Shown here: positions 33,505 to 46,752 of the stretch, in pieces
How positions within the stretch are numbered: position 1 is the first letter of the stretch
How the letters are laid out: each line of letters opens with the position of its first letter
NCBI RefSeq assembly: GCF_907164915.1
Contig: NW_025919457.1
Coordinates: 248,001 to 312,000 of the forward strand
DNA: 64,000 nt
Origin: Impatiens glandulifera
Taxonomy: Eukaryota; Streptophyta; Magnoliopsida; Ericales; Balsaminaceae
Direction: 5' to 3'
Notes under the pieces: generated by a model
Databases searched by the model: none
What the model was told of the DNA's origin: nothing
The model's input: only the letters and a program-made list of their open reading frames with translations
Program-made: the position numbers and the translations under genes

Positions 33505-36500
33505 ATGACTGGCACACGCCTGTCTAGTGTTGTGACTCGGGCAAGGGGTGTCCTTCAAGCCCGCTCTAAGGATCCTAAGAAGGTGCCAATGGGACGGTCG
33601 ATGGGAAACAAAGTGAGGACCGATAGAAGAGCCCGCTGGTCCCATAACAATCATAGGAAATAGAAGTCAGAGATCAAGGATGAAATCCTAAACAATGGAG
33701 AAGATGCATCTATTGATTCTTTTCCAAATACATTAACGAGTATAAGTTCTTTTCCACATGCTAAAGAATTTGATGAGATTAGTTCTATTGCTGCACAAAA
33801 TGAACCATTAGGATCGTTGGTTGGTACCTAAGACCTGACTAGACATTTTGTTGGAAAATTGGTCATTAAATCTTGCTTGGCTGAAACTGATGATAATCGG
33901 GTCACTAGTGCTGAAAGCTCAGTTCCTATGTTGGAGAAAAACTGTCAAAAGGGTCCTATGGTGCGGCAGACAAATGGAAAAAATCCTACAGGTATATCGG
34001 GTCCTACTGAAAGCTCTAAGTCAGGGTCTATGTCTATATCGGGTAATAAGGATCCTATTGATGAAAGTAAAACATGGTTAATTCAGCCTGCTGATCTAGG
34101 TCTTTTGGGTTCAAGGAATATTAGAATTTCAGGTTCAGGTTCAGAAATATAAAGATTGGATTGTTTGGGTTCTTCAGGTTCTGATGAAGATTAGAAAAAT
34201 ACTAGTCTTGCTGGTGATGTTGTTTAGGACAACAATGGTCATATGGAGTCTACTACAGCAAGGTGGGTGATATCAATTGATCTGAGTTAGGAAATTGAGA
34301 CAACCAGCTTAAAGGATATGATAGAAAAGAGTAAGTCTGAAGACGTTGAATGTGTTCAAGAAATTAAAACCGAGGCTAAAATTGCAGGGTCCTCTGAAAA
34401 ATCTGCACCTTTGACTGAAACTATTGAAGGACTTAGTATAACAGATTCTGAAAATACTAAAGAAATTGGGTCTGAGTTGGAGCTGGTCATGTAAATTAAT
34501 TCAGATAAGTCAGGGAAGTTTAACAATACTAATTTAAAGGATGAAGAAATAAATTTGATTGAAATATCCAAAGGTGAGAATTTGGTTGGAAATTATATTG
34601 GTTCGTTGGTAGATGGCAACATGGGTCACAAACTGGTTGAAAGTCTGGGTCTAGGTATGGGTCTCATTGATGCTATAAATAAGATGGGTTTGGGTCGGGT
34701 AAAAGAAGCGAAGATTGTAATGAACTAAAAGGGTTAGCCAACGATTTTCACTTGGCTGGGTCTAATTAAGGGTTAGTCAACGGTTTTCACTTGGCTGGGT
34801 TTGAAGAAGATATTTTGGCTCATGGAAATTCGGGTCTAGCAAGAGTTGATGTTATGGGTATTGATACGGAAAATAATGACATTACGGATCTGGGTCGGAG
34901 TCAAGATTGATGCTATCGGTCTTATTCATGCATCTAACACCAGTCCTGATCAAATTATCGGGTCTAAACAGGGTGCAAATCATAATATTGTCATTTCTCA
35001 TTACATATGCCTTGGAGCTGCTCATGTTGTTGTTAACTCTACCGGTCCTGGTTCTTCAAATGTCGGTTCTGACATCACAAATCTACTTTTTGTCGGTCAT
35101 GGTTCTTCAAATGCCGGTCCTGGCATTACATATCCACTTTCTACTGGTCCTGGTATTCAAATGTCGGTCGTGACATCACAAATTCACTTTCTGCTGGTCC
35201 TGGTTCTTCAAATATTGGTCTTGGAATTAAAAATCCACCTTCTATCGGTCCTAGTTCTTAAAATATCGGTCATGACATCACAAATCCACTTTTTGCCGGT
35301 TATGACATCACATATCCACTTTCTACTGGTCCTGGCATCACAAATCTATATTTTGTCGGTCCTAATCATAGATCTATTAATGTTACAAGTCCTACTCTTG
35401 CTGGTTTCATCCAAGTTTAAGGTCATACTATTACCGGTCCTAGACACACTAATCCTATTGTTCTTGGCCTTAGATAAACTGGTCCTGGCATTACAGATTC
35501 ACCTTCAGATGATCTTGGTTATTCTAATGTCGGTCCTGACATCACAAATCCACCTTTTGCAGGTTCAAGTAGCAAGGATGATGACTCTACGATCAAAGTT
35601 AAGCGCCACCGGTCGAATAAAAAAAAGCAAAGCAATGAAGTTGATTTAGAATCAGATGATAACACTGACTATGATGAAACAATAATATGTGACATCGAAT
35701 ATCAAAAGTCAATGAAGAAGTTGTCAGCAACAAAGATCAAACCGAAATCTAAAAGGCATTTCTCTCCTAAGACAAGCATTAGAACTGAAAGGATCGGTCA
35801 TGAAACAGGATTGAGTAACTCAAAAACAATTAGGAAGGGAAAGAATGAATCGAAAACTAAGGAAAGGAAAGTAATGAAAGAAAATAACTCAAGTTCTAAG
35901 AAGAATGAAGAGGTGAATCCTAATGAGACCGTGATTTTTGAAACTAGTCCTAAGACATTAAATTTGGGTGCTTTTTCTCCTCTTTCTATTCTAGATCCTG
36001 AAACTCCTATTGATAACATTCAAAAGAGGAAATCTGTTACACATGAGAAGAGAACAGACAGGGACATACTAAAGAAGATTGGATCAGTTGAAGGCAACGG
36101 TTTTGTTGGAAACACAAGGTTTTTTTTTTTGAGAAATGACTTACGCCATTAATTAATCAAACACAATGGTTAGATGGGCTGAAAAAATAAGTAAACACAA
36201 AAATATAGCAACCCTGAAATAATCATCTCCTCAGCTCCTCTTGCTGCTGCAACTCTTGGCAAAGAGAGCACTCATGTTGATAATAAGGATCCTACTACTA
36301 GTCCAAAGTGGTCAATGAAGAAAAATGAAATAGCAAACTTGACAGGACTGAGAAACTAGATGAAGAAGTTGTTCTTTCAAGTCAACAAACATGAGATCAT
36401 TATGGCTAAGGAAAAAAATGACCAACTGAATGTTCAATTTAATAGTCATTATCTGAAAAATTGGAATTTATTCAACAAGGACCAATATGATGAAGTGATT

Positions 36501-38057
36501 AAGTGGATGGTTGACGCTATGAGAGAAATATCAAAATGTAATAAAACGACGGTGTACACAATCATGAGCAACCCAAATAGAATCTGACAAGAAGGAAAGA
36601 TGTGGAATGGAAATGCTATACTTGATCTAGAAAAGTTAGACACCCTATTCCCAAAGGTAATTACTCTTAATCATCCGAACCGGTTTAAACTTCCACCAGA
36701 AATTGAAGAAAAATGCATAAAGGCATGGGAGTTCGTCATAGTTGATCATTTCATGGGTAATATGAAAGCACCATTTGCTGAGGTTAGAAGAACGCCGATG
36801 AGTTAGTGGGAATCATCTGGTCTGGAAAGGATCACAATCAACTATCATGGATTCTATTTTCTATCCTTCTAGAATGGAAGCGAAATAAAGCCGATTATTG
36901 AGAGTGAGTATACCTTTATCAGAGGTAGAAAATTTAAGTTGTACAAGTGGAACGAGGAACTTAATACCAATCATAGACCGCCTGAACTTAATACCAATCA
37001 TAGACAACCTGAACGAGGAAAATTTGGTGAATTTGAAGAATGTTCCACCACACCTATACAACCCAATGGGTCTGCCTTATATATCAAGTTTAATAGGTAA
37101 ACCACTTATGTTTGACCAAACAATGAAAGGCTACGAGAGAGCAACTGTGGCCAGAGTTAGTGTTGAAATACATCCAAGCAGCTCTCTCCCGATCAAGCTT
37201 GAACTAAAGGATAGACTGGGGAATCAATTTGATATTGGAGTTGAATATGAATGGAAGCCAATCGATGTATGTGGTGTAACACTTTCACACACTCAACGAG
37301 CAAATGCTCCGTCAATAATAATCTAAAATCGAAAGCCAATAACAATGTTCAGGAAGGTGGTCTAAATGAATCTAACAAGGCTGCTAGAAATGTGAACAGA
37401 TCTGAAGTTAACATTAATAAGTGCACTGATGCTGATAGGATGGGTAATCAAATGCAAAAACAAATAAGGGTCAGAAAGAAGATCGGGAAAAGAATGAAGT
37501 GGGTAAAAGTAAAGTTGGCCCTGCTAAAGTAGATCCTATCAGTCAAGTTCAAAACACTAGTCCTAAGGACTGTTTTTTCAAGCATAATTCATATTCAAAA
37601 CGTTGGTCTTGATAATACCGGTCCTGGTCAGGGTACCAGTCATAATAAAGCATGTCCTAGTCATACCTGGAGTTGCTCATTATGCTGATCCCAGTCATAT
37701 TGGCCCTACTAACCTTGGTCTTGGCCTTACTATTCCCGGATCTACTCATGTCATTGGATTAGATACTATCAGTCCTGATGCAACTGGTACTGCTAATGCT
37801 GGTTTTGGCAAGGCCGGTCCTGATACTGATAATGATCCTATTATTGTTGGTGATACTAATGTCGCTCATAACTCCACCGGTCCTAATGCTGATCTTAGAA
37901 CATGTTCTGATGTAACTACCGGTTCTAGATCCAAATGTTCTGGTATTAAAAGATCTTTGGGACGTGGAATTTTTGGCCCTTATGAAGCAAGAAAACCTAG
38001 TCCGATCCTCACAGTTCTAGGAATGCAAGAAGGAACCAAAGAAACAATGTCATCATA
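33505..38057 (+). pseudogene. LINE ORF1 (gag-like) remnant
   Basis: A start at 33505 gives MTGTRLSSVVTRARGVLQAR and then many frame changes. The most recognisable part is 36600-37300: a DUF4283-like region, then a zf-CCHC-associated stretch (YERATVARVSVEIHPSSSLP, VEYEWKP) and, after a frameshift, a CMWCNTFTHSTSKC knuckle. This is the ORF1 layout of plant L1-like LINEs, which bind the element RNA. It is much longer than usual because of repetitive linkers at 35038-35565 and around 37600-37900, both rich in Gly-Pro. An antisense T-rich insertion near 36118-36240, ending in a LINE-like AATGGCGTAAGTCATTTC on the - strand, may be another short truncated LINE. Confidence 0.7.
35038..35565 (+). repeat. 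Coding minisatellite of about 50 bp in LINE ORF1
   Basis: Units read (T/V)GPGSSN(V/A)GPDIT with a following NPL(F/S)-like tail. At DNA level the words GGTCCTGGTTCTTCAAATGT and GACATCACAAATCCACTTT recur about nine times with indels. The repeated peptide can be read only in pieces because of frameshifts. Confidence 0.75.
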
Positions 38058-38576
38058 ATTCGAAATGATCCGATCCTTGGACTTAGAGCCACCTTTCAAG
38101 ATTGTGACCATGAGAATCATGGACTAAAAAACATTAAAAATCTTGCAAATAATAAGGAAACACTAGAGAATGATCTGGGGAATCTCGGGTTTTGCAAAAT
38201 CAAGAAATCAAATGTAGAAGAAGATTAGTTGGTCTTGAATAATGTAGTGAGTCTTAGTTCTGAAGTGAGGGAATTAAAATCGATAATAAACATGAATTCA
38301 GTAGTGAAAAAATTCAAAGTCAAAAGAAACCTACTAAAAAAGAACATACTGAAAATCAAAGACAAATCAGAAAGATTCTGGATCTAGAGGCTACTGACTC
38401 TATCATGGGAGAGGATGAGATCTATGAGATACACTCCCCACCGAACGACAACAGAATTCGATACAATCAAACTGTTGTCATTGAAGATAGTAAGACAAGT
38501 GATGTTTATAACTTCTCTGATAATGAGGTCCAATATAGCCTTAAAAGTTAGGAATTAACCACTTTTATCCATTCAT

Positions 38577-41500
38577 AAAATTAATGATATGGAACATAAG
38601 GGGTCTCAATGACCCTCTAAAATGCAAAGAAATTAGGAGGATCATTGAAAACCAGAATATCACTATTATGGGTATTCTTGAGACAAAAGTAAAAAGCCGA
38701 AACGTTGACAAGGTTAGCAAGTTGTGTATTGATAGCAACTGAGAAATTATTCACAATTCAAAAGACAAAACGGGAAGAATCTGGGTTATATAGGATAATA
38801 AATTTTCTGAGGTCAAGGCTCTCTTTTCTAATGATCAAACAATCCTGGTTGAGGTCAAAGACAGAATCACCGGAATTGTGTTCCATCTCGCTATTGTGTA
38901 CGGTAGTAACTCAAGCACTAACAGAAGACTACTTTGAAATTGCCTTAGGAACTCGATTGATAGTGATAAATCTTGGGCTATCCTTGGTGACTATAATGCA
39001 ACAAGAAATGAAATTGATCGTAGCCCAGAATCTGAAATCACTCAGGATATTATTGACTTTAACGATTGCATCAAAGATATGGGTTGTATTGAGCCTACTA
39101 ATTCTGGGAACTTCTTCACATGGTCTTCTACAAGAGGAGATGAGCGCATAAGGAAAAGTAGGATTGACAAATGTCTGGTAAATGAGAATTGGATCAACCA
39201 ATTTTCTAGAAGTCAACTTCATGTTTTGAATCCTGGAATTTCTTATCATTGCCCGATTAAATTATTCTGGGAAAAGGAGGAGAGGTTCAAGAAGCCCTTC
39301 AAATTCTTCAACTTTTGGATGGAAAACGACAAATTCAAGGATATTTTTCAAAGTGTATGGTCTACAGATGTCAGGGGTTCCAATATGTACATAGTTTCTG
39401 AAAAACTAAAGATCCTGAAGAATAAACTCCAAAGCTTTGACTAGAAAAAGTTATGCAATATCTCTAGTAGAGTTCTGGTTGCAAGAGAAGGAGTGGAATA
39501 AGTTCAAAAAATGTTATTAATGGATGATAGTGTTGAACAACTCAATGAAGTGGAGAGGGATGCACTCAAAAACTTCAGGAAGCTAAGTCTATTTGAAGAG
39601 AATTTTGTTAGGAAGAAATCAAGATAGAGCTATCTTTCATTGGGTGATAAAAATACAACTTTCTTCTACAGGAAATACAAGGCTAGAAACATGAGAAACA
39701 ATGTGTACATGCTGAAGAATGATGATGGCGAATATATTCAGGGTCAGAATGGTGTACAAGATCTGGATATTAAGTTCCATAAGCAGCTAATGGGTACAAG
39801 AAAGCATCATCAAAATCACCTTAATACCTTGTATAATATTATAGATAGAAAAAATTCTACTAAGGATATTCGTGAGTTAATAAGGGTTGTCACGAGGGTT
39901 AAGGCTAAAGAAGCTCTATTTAATATTGATGGGAATAAAAGTCTGGGTCCGAATTATGCAATACATTTCTTCATCTTATTTTGTTGTTAGCGTCAATGAA
40001 GTTCACGGAGGCTACTTCAAGGGTGAAAAGGGGGTAAGGCAAGGGGACCTCTCTCTTCTTACCTTTTTGTGGCTATCATGACAATCTTTGAGAGCATCTT
40101 CGCGATGTTCCGAAAGAATCGTCCGTACATCTTTCACCCTTTCTGTGAGGTAGAGGAGGTAATCCATTTATGTTTTGCTGACAATTTGTTCATTCTAGCG
40201 CACGCAGACGTCGATTCCATTAAAACTATTAGGGTTACACTAACGTTTTTTTATAAGGTTACATGTCTTACTATTAATGAAAGAAAAAGTGTGTAATTTT
40301 ATGGAGGGGTGAAGGACGAAACAAAGGACATATTTAAAATCATGGGCATTGCGGAAGGCAGCTTTCCCATAAGGTTCTTGGGAATTCCGTTAACCGCAAA
40401 ATATGTCGAGATCTCACACTACAAGTCGTTGATTGAAAAGGTAAAAAACACGATATCTGGCTGAGCGACGAATAAACTTTCTTATGCAGGGAGGATCGAG
40501 CTTATCAAAACCGTATTCATGGGCATAATTAGATACCGGGCACAATAGATGATCATTCCAAAGAAGGTAATGAAAGAGTTAGACACACTAATGAGGAACT
40601 TCATCTGGGGCAATAGCGGGAGTGGAGGAAAGAAAATCAAATGGACTGTTATCTGTAAGCCGAAAGAGGAAGGAGGCATTGGCCTGAAGAACTGCGTTGA
40701 GTGGAACAAAGCTCTAACCGTCAAGCATTCGTGGGCATTGAAACGCAACCAGGAATTATTATGGATCAAATGGGTATACATGCAATTTATGAAACAGGAA
40801 ACCAGTATCTAGACGTGTAAAATCTATGAAGGTATGAGCTGGTCACTAAATAAAATTCTTAAACTAAGAAGTGATACTGCAGACCTTTACGACATTCAGC
40901 TAGGGGACGGGAAATGCACTCTATTTTGGCACGATCCATTATTTGAAAATCAGCCAATCATTCACAAAGAGGAGTTCAAAAATACATGTATCAAAAGGGA
41001 TTGCGTAGTGGCGAAAATCAGAGACATAAAAGACGGAGACTGAGACTCGCTTTTGAGAAGAAATCTAGAAGGACAAAGGATATTGGATCACATTAGTAAC
41101 ATACAACTCTGAGACAGACCCGACGTTCATGAATGGAATGTAGAAGACAATGGGAAGCCGGTCTCAAAGAGAATATGAGAGGTAATCCGAGAAAAAGCAC
41201 AGAAAGTAGAATGGGATCCTCTCGTATGATCAACCAAGATAATTCATCAACACCAGTTTATCCTATGGCTTGCCTTCTAGGAAAGACTCAGCACTCCTGA
41301 CCGTATCAACAATTATATGAGCATCCCGAATGTGAGATGTTCTCTATGCAACAGAAGTGAAGAAATCATTGATCACCTATTTGGGAGCTGCAGTATAACA
41401 TTGGAAATTTAGGAAAAATTTTCTAAAAGCCTGGAGTTGATTAGTTTCCTAAAGGAATATAAATAAATCAAAGAAGTAGCACTACTCAAAGCCAGAGAAA

Positions 41501-41705
41501 ACGGATTCGCAATAAACGTATTCAAGTGCAACTTTGAAGCAGTAGCTTACAACATTTGGCAGGAACGTAATGCGAGAGTATATGGTAAAACCCGCAGAAG
41601 TGTTAAAGAATTATGGAGAGACATAGTCTCAAATTGTGGCGCATTTGCGGGAACGTGGAGAAAAATTTCAAGTATGGAACAGAATTGGAATATTAGTATG
41701 AATTA
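38577..41705 (+). pseudogene. LINE ORF2: endonuclease and reverse transcriptase remnant
   Basis: The apurinic endonuclease starts with IWNIRGLNDPLKCKEIRRI (38586) and continues with GILETKVKS, VYGSNSS, WAILGDYNATRNE, GNFFTWSS and RKSRIDKCLVN. Here LETK and GDYNATRN hold expected active-site positions; the last motif reads SYHCPI where active copies have an SDH-like triplet. The reverse transcriptase begins KAKEALFNIDGNKSLGP (39903-39950). It then jumps near 39970 to GYFKGEKGVRQGD, so the part with the first catalytic Asp is deleted. The usual FADD site appears as FADN (about 40177). A zinc-binding end (CSLCNRSEEIIDHLFGSC) follows near 41338-41390. Several stops are present. Confidence 0.85.
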
Positions 41706-41915
41706 GAATTTACAGTTTACTAAAATCATTAGAAACAAAAACATTATAATCAAATATTTCAGTTACGTTTTTGCTTTTATTTAGAATGATACGACTTCAA
41801 AATCATTTTAGATCTGTCTAAAAATGATCTCTTAAACTCGTGATTTTTTTCCCGTTTTTGAGAATTATAAATGAAATGACGCTAAGTCATTTTTCCAAAA
41901 AAAACATACATTTTC

Positions 41916-42786
41916 AAAACAAAAAAAAACACAATAACCAACATACCAGATGGCTTAAGAGTGCTATTGGAGTGACAACCTGCAATTTAAGAAAATGAAA
42001 AGAAGACTATCTAAGTAGAAGAAATGATTGCATTGAGATTCTAACAATGTACCCTAAGTGGATGTTCTTCATAGTAAGAAAACAAACACATTGCGTAACT
42101 TTATAATAGAAATTTTATAAGCAAAAAAAACTTAATAATATAAATTTTCGGAAAATTTTAAGAATAACGAATTCATTTGGAAACATATTTTCTCTTCTGA
42201 ATGTGGATCTACAAAGAATGACTTTTGAAAACGGAAAATAAACACAAAGATCCAAAAGTGTTACATTTTTTAAGCTTGGTGATTGAAGAAATAAATTTAA
42301 GGTTTCTCAGCACAGATTGTGAGCTATTGAGAACGAATACACACCTAGAGAACAAATGCAACCTTGAGAACAAATGCTTCCTTGAGAACGAATGCTCTGA
42401 TCGTTGCTTGATAATTGATTTGTCTGTAATCAAGTAGATACATGATGAATTCGAATCTAGCTGGTTTTGGAGAGTCGTAGTAGAAGAATGGATTAGAAGA
42501 GATTCAAGGAGTGAAGAAGCAGAGAGAAGAGATTAGAGGGATCTAGAGAGAGAAGTGGAAATGAAATTAATGAGAAATCCTATCCACCCACTCATCTTAA
42601 AAGTGACCCGCGAGATCTTACCCGTCCGAACTTATAACCCGTAAAAAAATAAAATAAAATAAAATAAAATTAGAAAAGTTGTCATAAATATTAAATGTTG
42701 GAAAAAACCTTTTTTTCTTAAGACTTTAAGAACGTTTAATATGTGTTGGCAATTATGGGTCACTAAAGGTATGTTTTGTTGTAGTG
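41916..42786. other. Right arm of CACTA-1
   Basis: No transposase seen. A unit of 15-18 bp (CTTGAGAACAAATGC and variants) is repeated four times at about 42335-42390. A purine-rich leader-like stretch lies at 42480-42560. Confidence 0.5.
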
Positions 42787-44039
42787 AATTACTCCTAAAT
42801 AATAGGATTACAAATCTATGTGATATTTATGTGTATATTGAGAATATATAAATATTGTCTTGATTTAATGTCCTAATATTTAAATATCGCCCCCCATCTT
42901 CTTAAAAGATTTAGATTTTTGTTTTTAGCTCGATATTGAAGTTCTATAACTTATTTTTCTCTCAAATCTCGTAAAAGAAGATAAAGAACCAAAATGACTA
43001 AATAAAAAAATTTGAAAGGTAGTTGCTCATTAATATCTCGTAACCTACGTTCATTTCAAATATCGTAAAATGAGGCGAGAAAACGACACTTCTCGAGGTC
43101 GTCTCGCCTTAAAATGAGATAAGAAACCGAATTAGGATTTAACGAATTATATATTAACTTTGACTTTTATAGAGTCGTCACATAATTTCTATGCGAGAAA
43201 CCAAGAAAGAAAATAATTTTGCTGGTAAAAATGTGCGTTTAGAAATTCTGATTTGGTTCAGTGCTTGATTACACTCAGGAAAGAGCATTGGTGTTATGTT
43301 CTTTGTAGTCGTCCATTGTACGATCTCTACTTTACAAACTTTGGTCATATTTAGAAAATATAATTTTGCGTTTCATTCATCCAATCTTAGTTGGACATGC
43401 GTCTAAAGTTTTATCCAATTTTAAATATGAAAAGGGCATGTATCTAAGTTATGTCATTGATCTTAAGACTAAGAGTGAGGAAGAGTAGGTACCTATAAGT
43501 GATAAAGAACACACAAAATGTACATATAAATAGAAATTAAAATGTTAGTTTTAAATAAAATAAATCCAAACCTATCCTAATTAATTATTTTTGTTGCAAA
43601 TATTATTTTAGATGTTTATATTTATAAATTTTCTACTCAGTATTGATATAACTCTAAGTATTGTTACTATTGCTCTACTATTATCATATAGGTCCTAACT
43701 TTTTAAGTATTGTTATATATATTTTTAATTTTTTGGGTGGGTTTAAGCCCACATTAGCCTTCAACTTAAATTATTTTTTTTAAATAACAAAATCTTCATT
43801 AGGATTATAAAGAGAATTAAAACCAAGTGAAATAGGTAATTACTCCTAAACAACGGGATTAAAAAATATATGTGATAATTATATGTATATCGTACAATGA
43901 GGCGAGAAAACAACACTTATCGAGGTCGTCTCGCCTTAAAATGAGATAAGAAACTGAAAATAGGTATTCAAAAATGTGCAATTCAACACACAACTTTGTT
44001 TGGAGATAAATACACTTAAAGAAACTGTAAGTGTTTTGT
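42787..44039. other. AT-rich DNA with a partial tandem duplication
   Basis: About 160 bp around 43793-43955 duplicates two parts of the flanks: TAATTACTCCTAAA(C/T)AA and the block ATGAGGCGAGAAAAC(G/A)AC...GAGGTCGTCTCGCCTTAAAA at 43070-43120. No gene recognised. Confidence 0.6.
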
Positions 44040-44290
44040 AATTGTTAAATTCTGAGAAAGAGAAAGAGAATGCTCTTAAAAAAAGTTGATAAATGTAAGG
44101 TAGAGTATGTAAAACAACATGATAGAATTAAAGTATTAGAGTCCAACCAAGTTGAACTGGTTCAGGATAAAGTTATTCTTCAAACCCAAGTATAGTCTTT
44201 AAATGACAAATTTGACAATATCTTAGAATTATGGAACAAGTCAGGACAACGAATGAGCCCAAACATTACAAATTCGGACGGCTGATGAAA
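44040..44290 (+). pseudogene. Coiled-coil coding fragment, perhaps retrotransposon gag
   Basis: With one frame change the + strand reads SEKEKENALKK, then KQHDRIKVLESNQVELVQDK, a stop, and SLNDKFDNILELWNKSG. The heptad-like Lys/Glu/Leu pattern suggests a coiled coil such as those found late in some Copia gag proteins. I cannot name the parent gene. Confidence 0.35.
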
Positions 44291-44459
44291 AATGTTAGTG
44301 ATTCAATCTGCAATTTGGTTAATATACTTCATATTCAAATGCAAGGGTATGATATTATTATAAAATGTTATTAATGTTAGTTATAATCATAAAGATTTAA
44401 ATATGTTGAATTATTGGTTTGAATAATTAATAGTTAAATGACAAAAATAATATATATAG

Positions 44460-44930
44460 TTATTTAGTAAGATCATGTTTAATCCTTAATATTTTTAACA
44501 TGTTGATTTGTCAAATAAATGTTTTATGTCCAATATATGAGATCTTTAATGTTGTCAAGTGATTTATAAGTTTCATGTTTAATGTCTAATTAATATGTTA
44601 GTGTTTTATGAATTTATTTAGTAAGTTTTCAAATGATTTAGTTTTATGTCCAATATATGAGTTCCTTAATGTTGTCAAGTGATTTAGTTTCATGTTTAAT
44701 ATTGTGTAATTATTATGTTAGTATTTTATGCAATTTATTTAGTAAGTTTTCAAGTGATTTAGTTTTATGTCTAATATATGAGTTCTTTAATGTTGTCAAG
44801 TGATTTAGTTTCATGTTTAATATTGTCTAATTAATAAGTTATTGTTTTAAGCAATTTATTTAGTAAATTTTCAAGTGAATTAGTTTTATGTCCAATATAT
44901 GAGTTGTATAATGTTGTCAAATGTTGTTGG
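44460..44930. repeat. Tandem repeat of about 120 bp
   Basis: GTTTTATGTC(C/T)AATATATGAG recurs at about 44520, 44641, 44761 and 44883, each followed by TTAATGTTGTCAAGTGATTT and, later, TTATTTAGTAAGTTTTCAAG. Period about 120-124 bp, four copies. Confidence 0.85.
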
Positions 44931-45684
44931 AGAATGCACCATGATGGGTGGAAAGGGTTTTGGACGGCCAATGTAAGAAAATCATAATAGTACATTGTTC
45001 AATATATAAACTAGATAGTAAATCTAATTACTCATTTTGTTGAATTTATACAGATATGTAGAAATGAAGATGGGTTGAAAAAAGTACATATCAATAGATG
45101 GAGTAAAACATAATTTGGAGCTTTTTGGAAATGTCATTTTGTGTAAAATTTGACACGTTTTTTCATATTTTTGGAACATTAGTACTTGAATTTAATTTGC
45201 AAATTTATTTTGCAATTTTGTAATGAATTATGTTAGTTTATTAAGAATTGATCATATAATTAATGCTTGTTTTGGTTTAGGGTATATATATAGGAAATCA
45301 TTTGAAATTGAATTCAATTGAATTACAATATTAGTTTTTGAAATAATGCGCAGATCGTTGAAAATATTATGCAAAATTTAAAAATATATTATATAGAGTT
45401 ATGTAAATTGTGCCTTTCAAATAATACAAATAAAGTTGTATAAGTTATTATGAATAGTAATGCAAAGTTGTGAATAAAGTAATGGTAGAAATAATTGTAT
45501 TATTATCAATAATATAATTTTAGTTGTGACAATGCGAAAAATATTGCAGATTAATTACATAAGTATAATGCAAATGATAATGCTATAATATACGAAAACA
45601 ACATAAATTGAATAATTTAAATCGAATTTTAAAATAAATAATGCAAATCGAATTGCAGACATATTTGTAATTGATTATACAAAT

Positions 45685-45689
<5 letters not shown>

Positions 45690-45733
<44 letters not shown>
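45690..45733. repeat. (AT)n microsatellite
   Basis: About 22 uninterrupted AT dinucleotides. Confidence 0.95.
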
Positions 45734-45735
<2 letters not shown>

Positions 45736-45739
45736 CGAA

Positions 45740-46660
45740 GAGTATTACATTATGAAATTTATTAAGTTTTTGCAAAGAATATTGTATTATGTAATTATAA
45801 GTTAATTTAGTTTTTGTTGAAGGTACGTTTTATATAGATAGGATAGGTATTGTAATTTTTTTTTAATATATGTTTCATATAGATATTGTAGGTATTGCAG
45901 TTTTTTTGTTGAATATAATTTTTTTAGAAGGAAAAAAAGTTTATTGCTTAATTTTCGTATATTCGTTATATTGAATATTGCGAAAGATATTGCAGTTCAA
46001 AATTTTATAAGTTATTGTAGTTTAGGTTGAATATATTTTTATTATTTAATAGATTAATTTTATTGGAATTTCTATTGTAAAACAACATATTTATTAATAA
46101 AACATATATTGCAAAACCTATAACAAATATATATTAACCATGGATTTAATAGAAATGATGTTGAAACAATTATTGTAAACACTAATATAAATCTATAACT
46201 AGGTATTTACAATGCTAGAGATTTACAAATTTAGTTATAAAATTTCAAACTAATGCTAAGAAAATTGCTAAAGTCAGTTCTTAATGTAAAAAAATATTGT
46301 TAAGCACTATTGTAAATTGACATATTTTTGTAGTGTTAATAAGGTATTCCAAAGAATATTGTATTACCTAATTTTATAAGGTATTACAGTTTTTGTTTGA
46401 ATAAACGTTTTATATAGATAGTGTAGGTATTGTAGTTTTTGTTGAATATATACTTTAATTAATACAAAAATGTAAAGTTTATTGCTTCATTTTCATATAT
46501 TCGTTATATTAAATATTGCGAAATATATTATAGTACCTAGTTTTATATGTTATTGCAGTTTATGTTGAATATATTTTTATTATTTAATAAATTTATCTTT
46601 TTGTAATTTTTATTGTAAAACAATGGATTTAAAACATATATTGTTAAAACTTATTACAAA
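45740..46660. repeat. Diverged direct duplication upstream of duplication arm B
   Basis: AGAATATTGTATTA, CGTTTTATATAGATAG, GTAGGTATTG(T/C)A(G/A)TTTTTGTTG, TTCGTATATTCGTTATAT and GTTGAATATATTTTTATTAT occur twice in the same order, about 560 bp apart. No coding signal. Confidence 0.6.
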
Positions 46661-46752
46661 TATATATTAACCATGGTGAGTTACATTTAAAATAAAAATG
46701 ATTTTTTGCATTACATATAATAGCATACCTCCTCTATATGCAACTCATAAAT

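Larger units (their letters stand above)
32815..41915 (+). mobile_element. L1-like LINE, near full length, degenerate
   Basis: The order is 5' region (about 32815-33504), ORF1 (33505-38057), ORF2 with endonuclease and reverse transcriptase (38577-41705), then the 3' UTR ending in ATGACGCTAAGTCA and an A-rich tail (about 41880-41935). The 5' region (32815-33020) is unusually rich in CGATC words. Stops, frameshifts and a deletion in the reverse transcriptase core make it inactive. I could not identify its target-site duplication, so the 5' boundary is approximate. Confidence 0.8.
26842..42786. mobile_element. Large CACTA transposon with captured gene exons and nested LINEs (CACTA-1)
   Basis: The left end is CACTACCAGAAAAAAA at 26842 and the right end is ...TTTTGTTGTAGTG at 42786, which inverts to CACTACAACAAAA. 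A 3-bp duplication AAT flanks it (26839-26841 and 42787-42789), as expected for CACTA elements. The left sub-terminal zone (26870-27075) repeats AAGCGTTG(C/G)(C/T)AA words, also typical. Joining the two flanks gives a sequence matching a nearby uninterrupted paralogue at 43793-43885, which supports both ends. I find no transposase gene, so it appears non-autonomous. About 10 kb of the 16 kb is LINE sequence inserted later. Confidence 0.85.

Noticed and set aside
34846..35649. 267-residue frame in the LINE ORF1 area
   Set aside because: It is a wrong-frame reading of the minisatellite. The Gly-Pro peptide of the real ORF1 lies in another frame and is broken.
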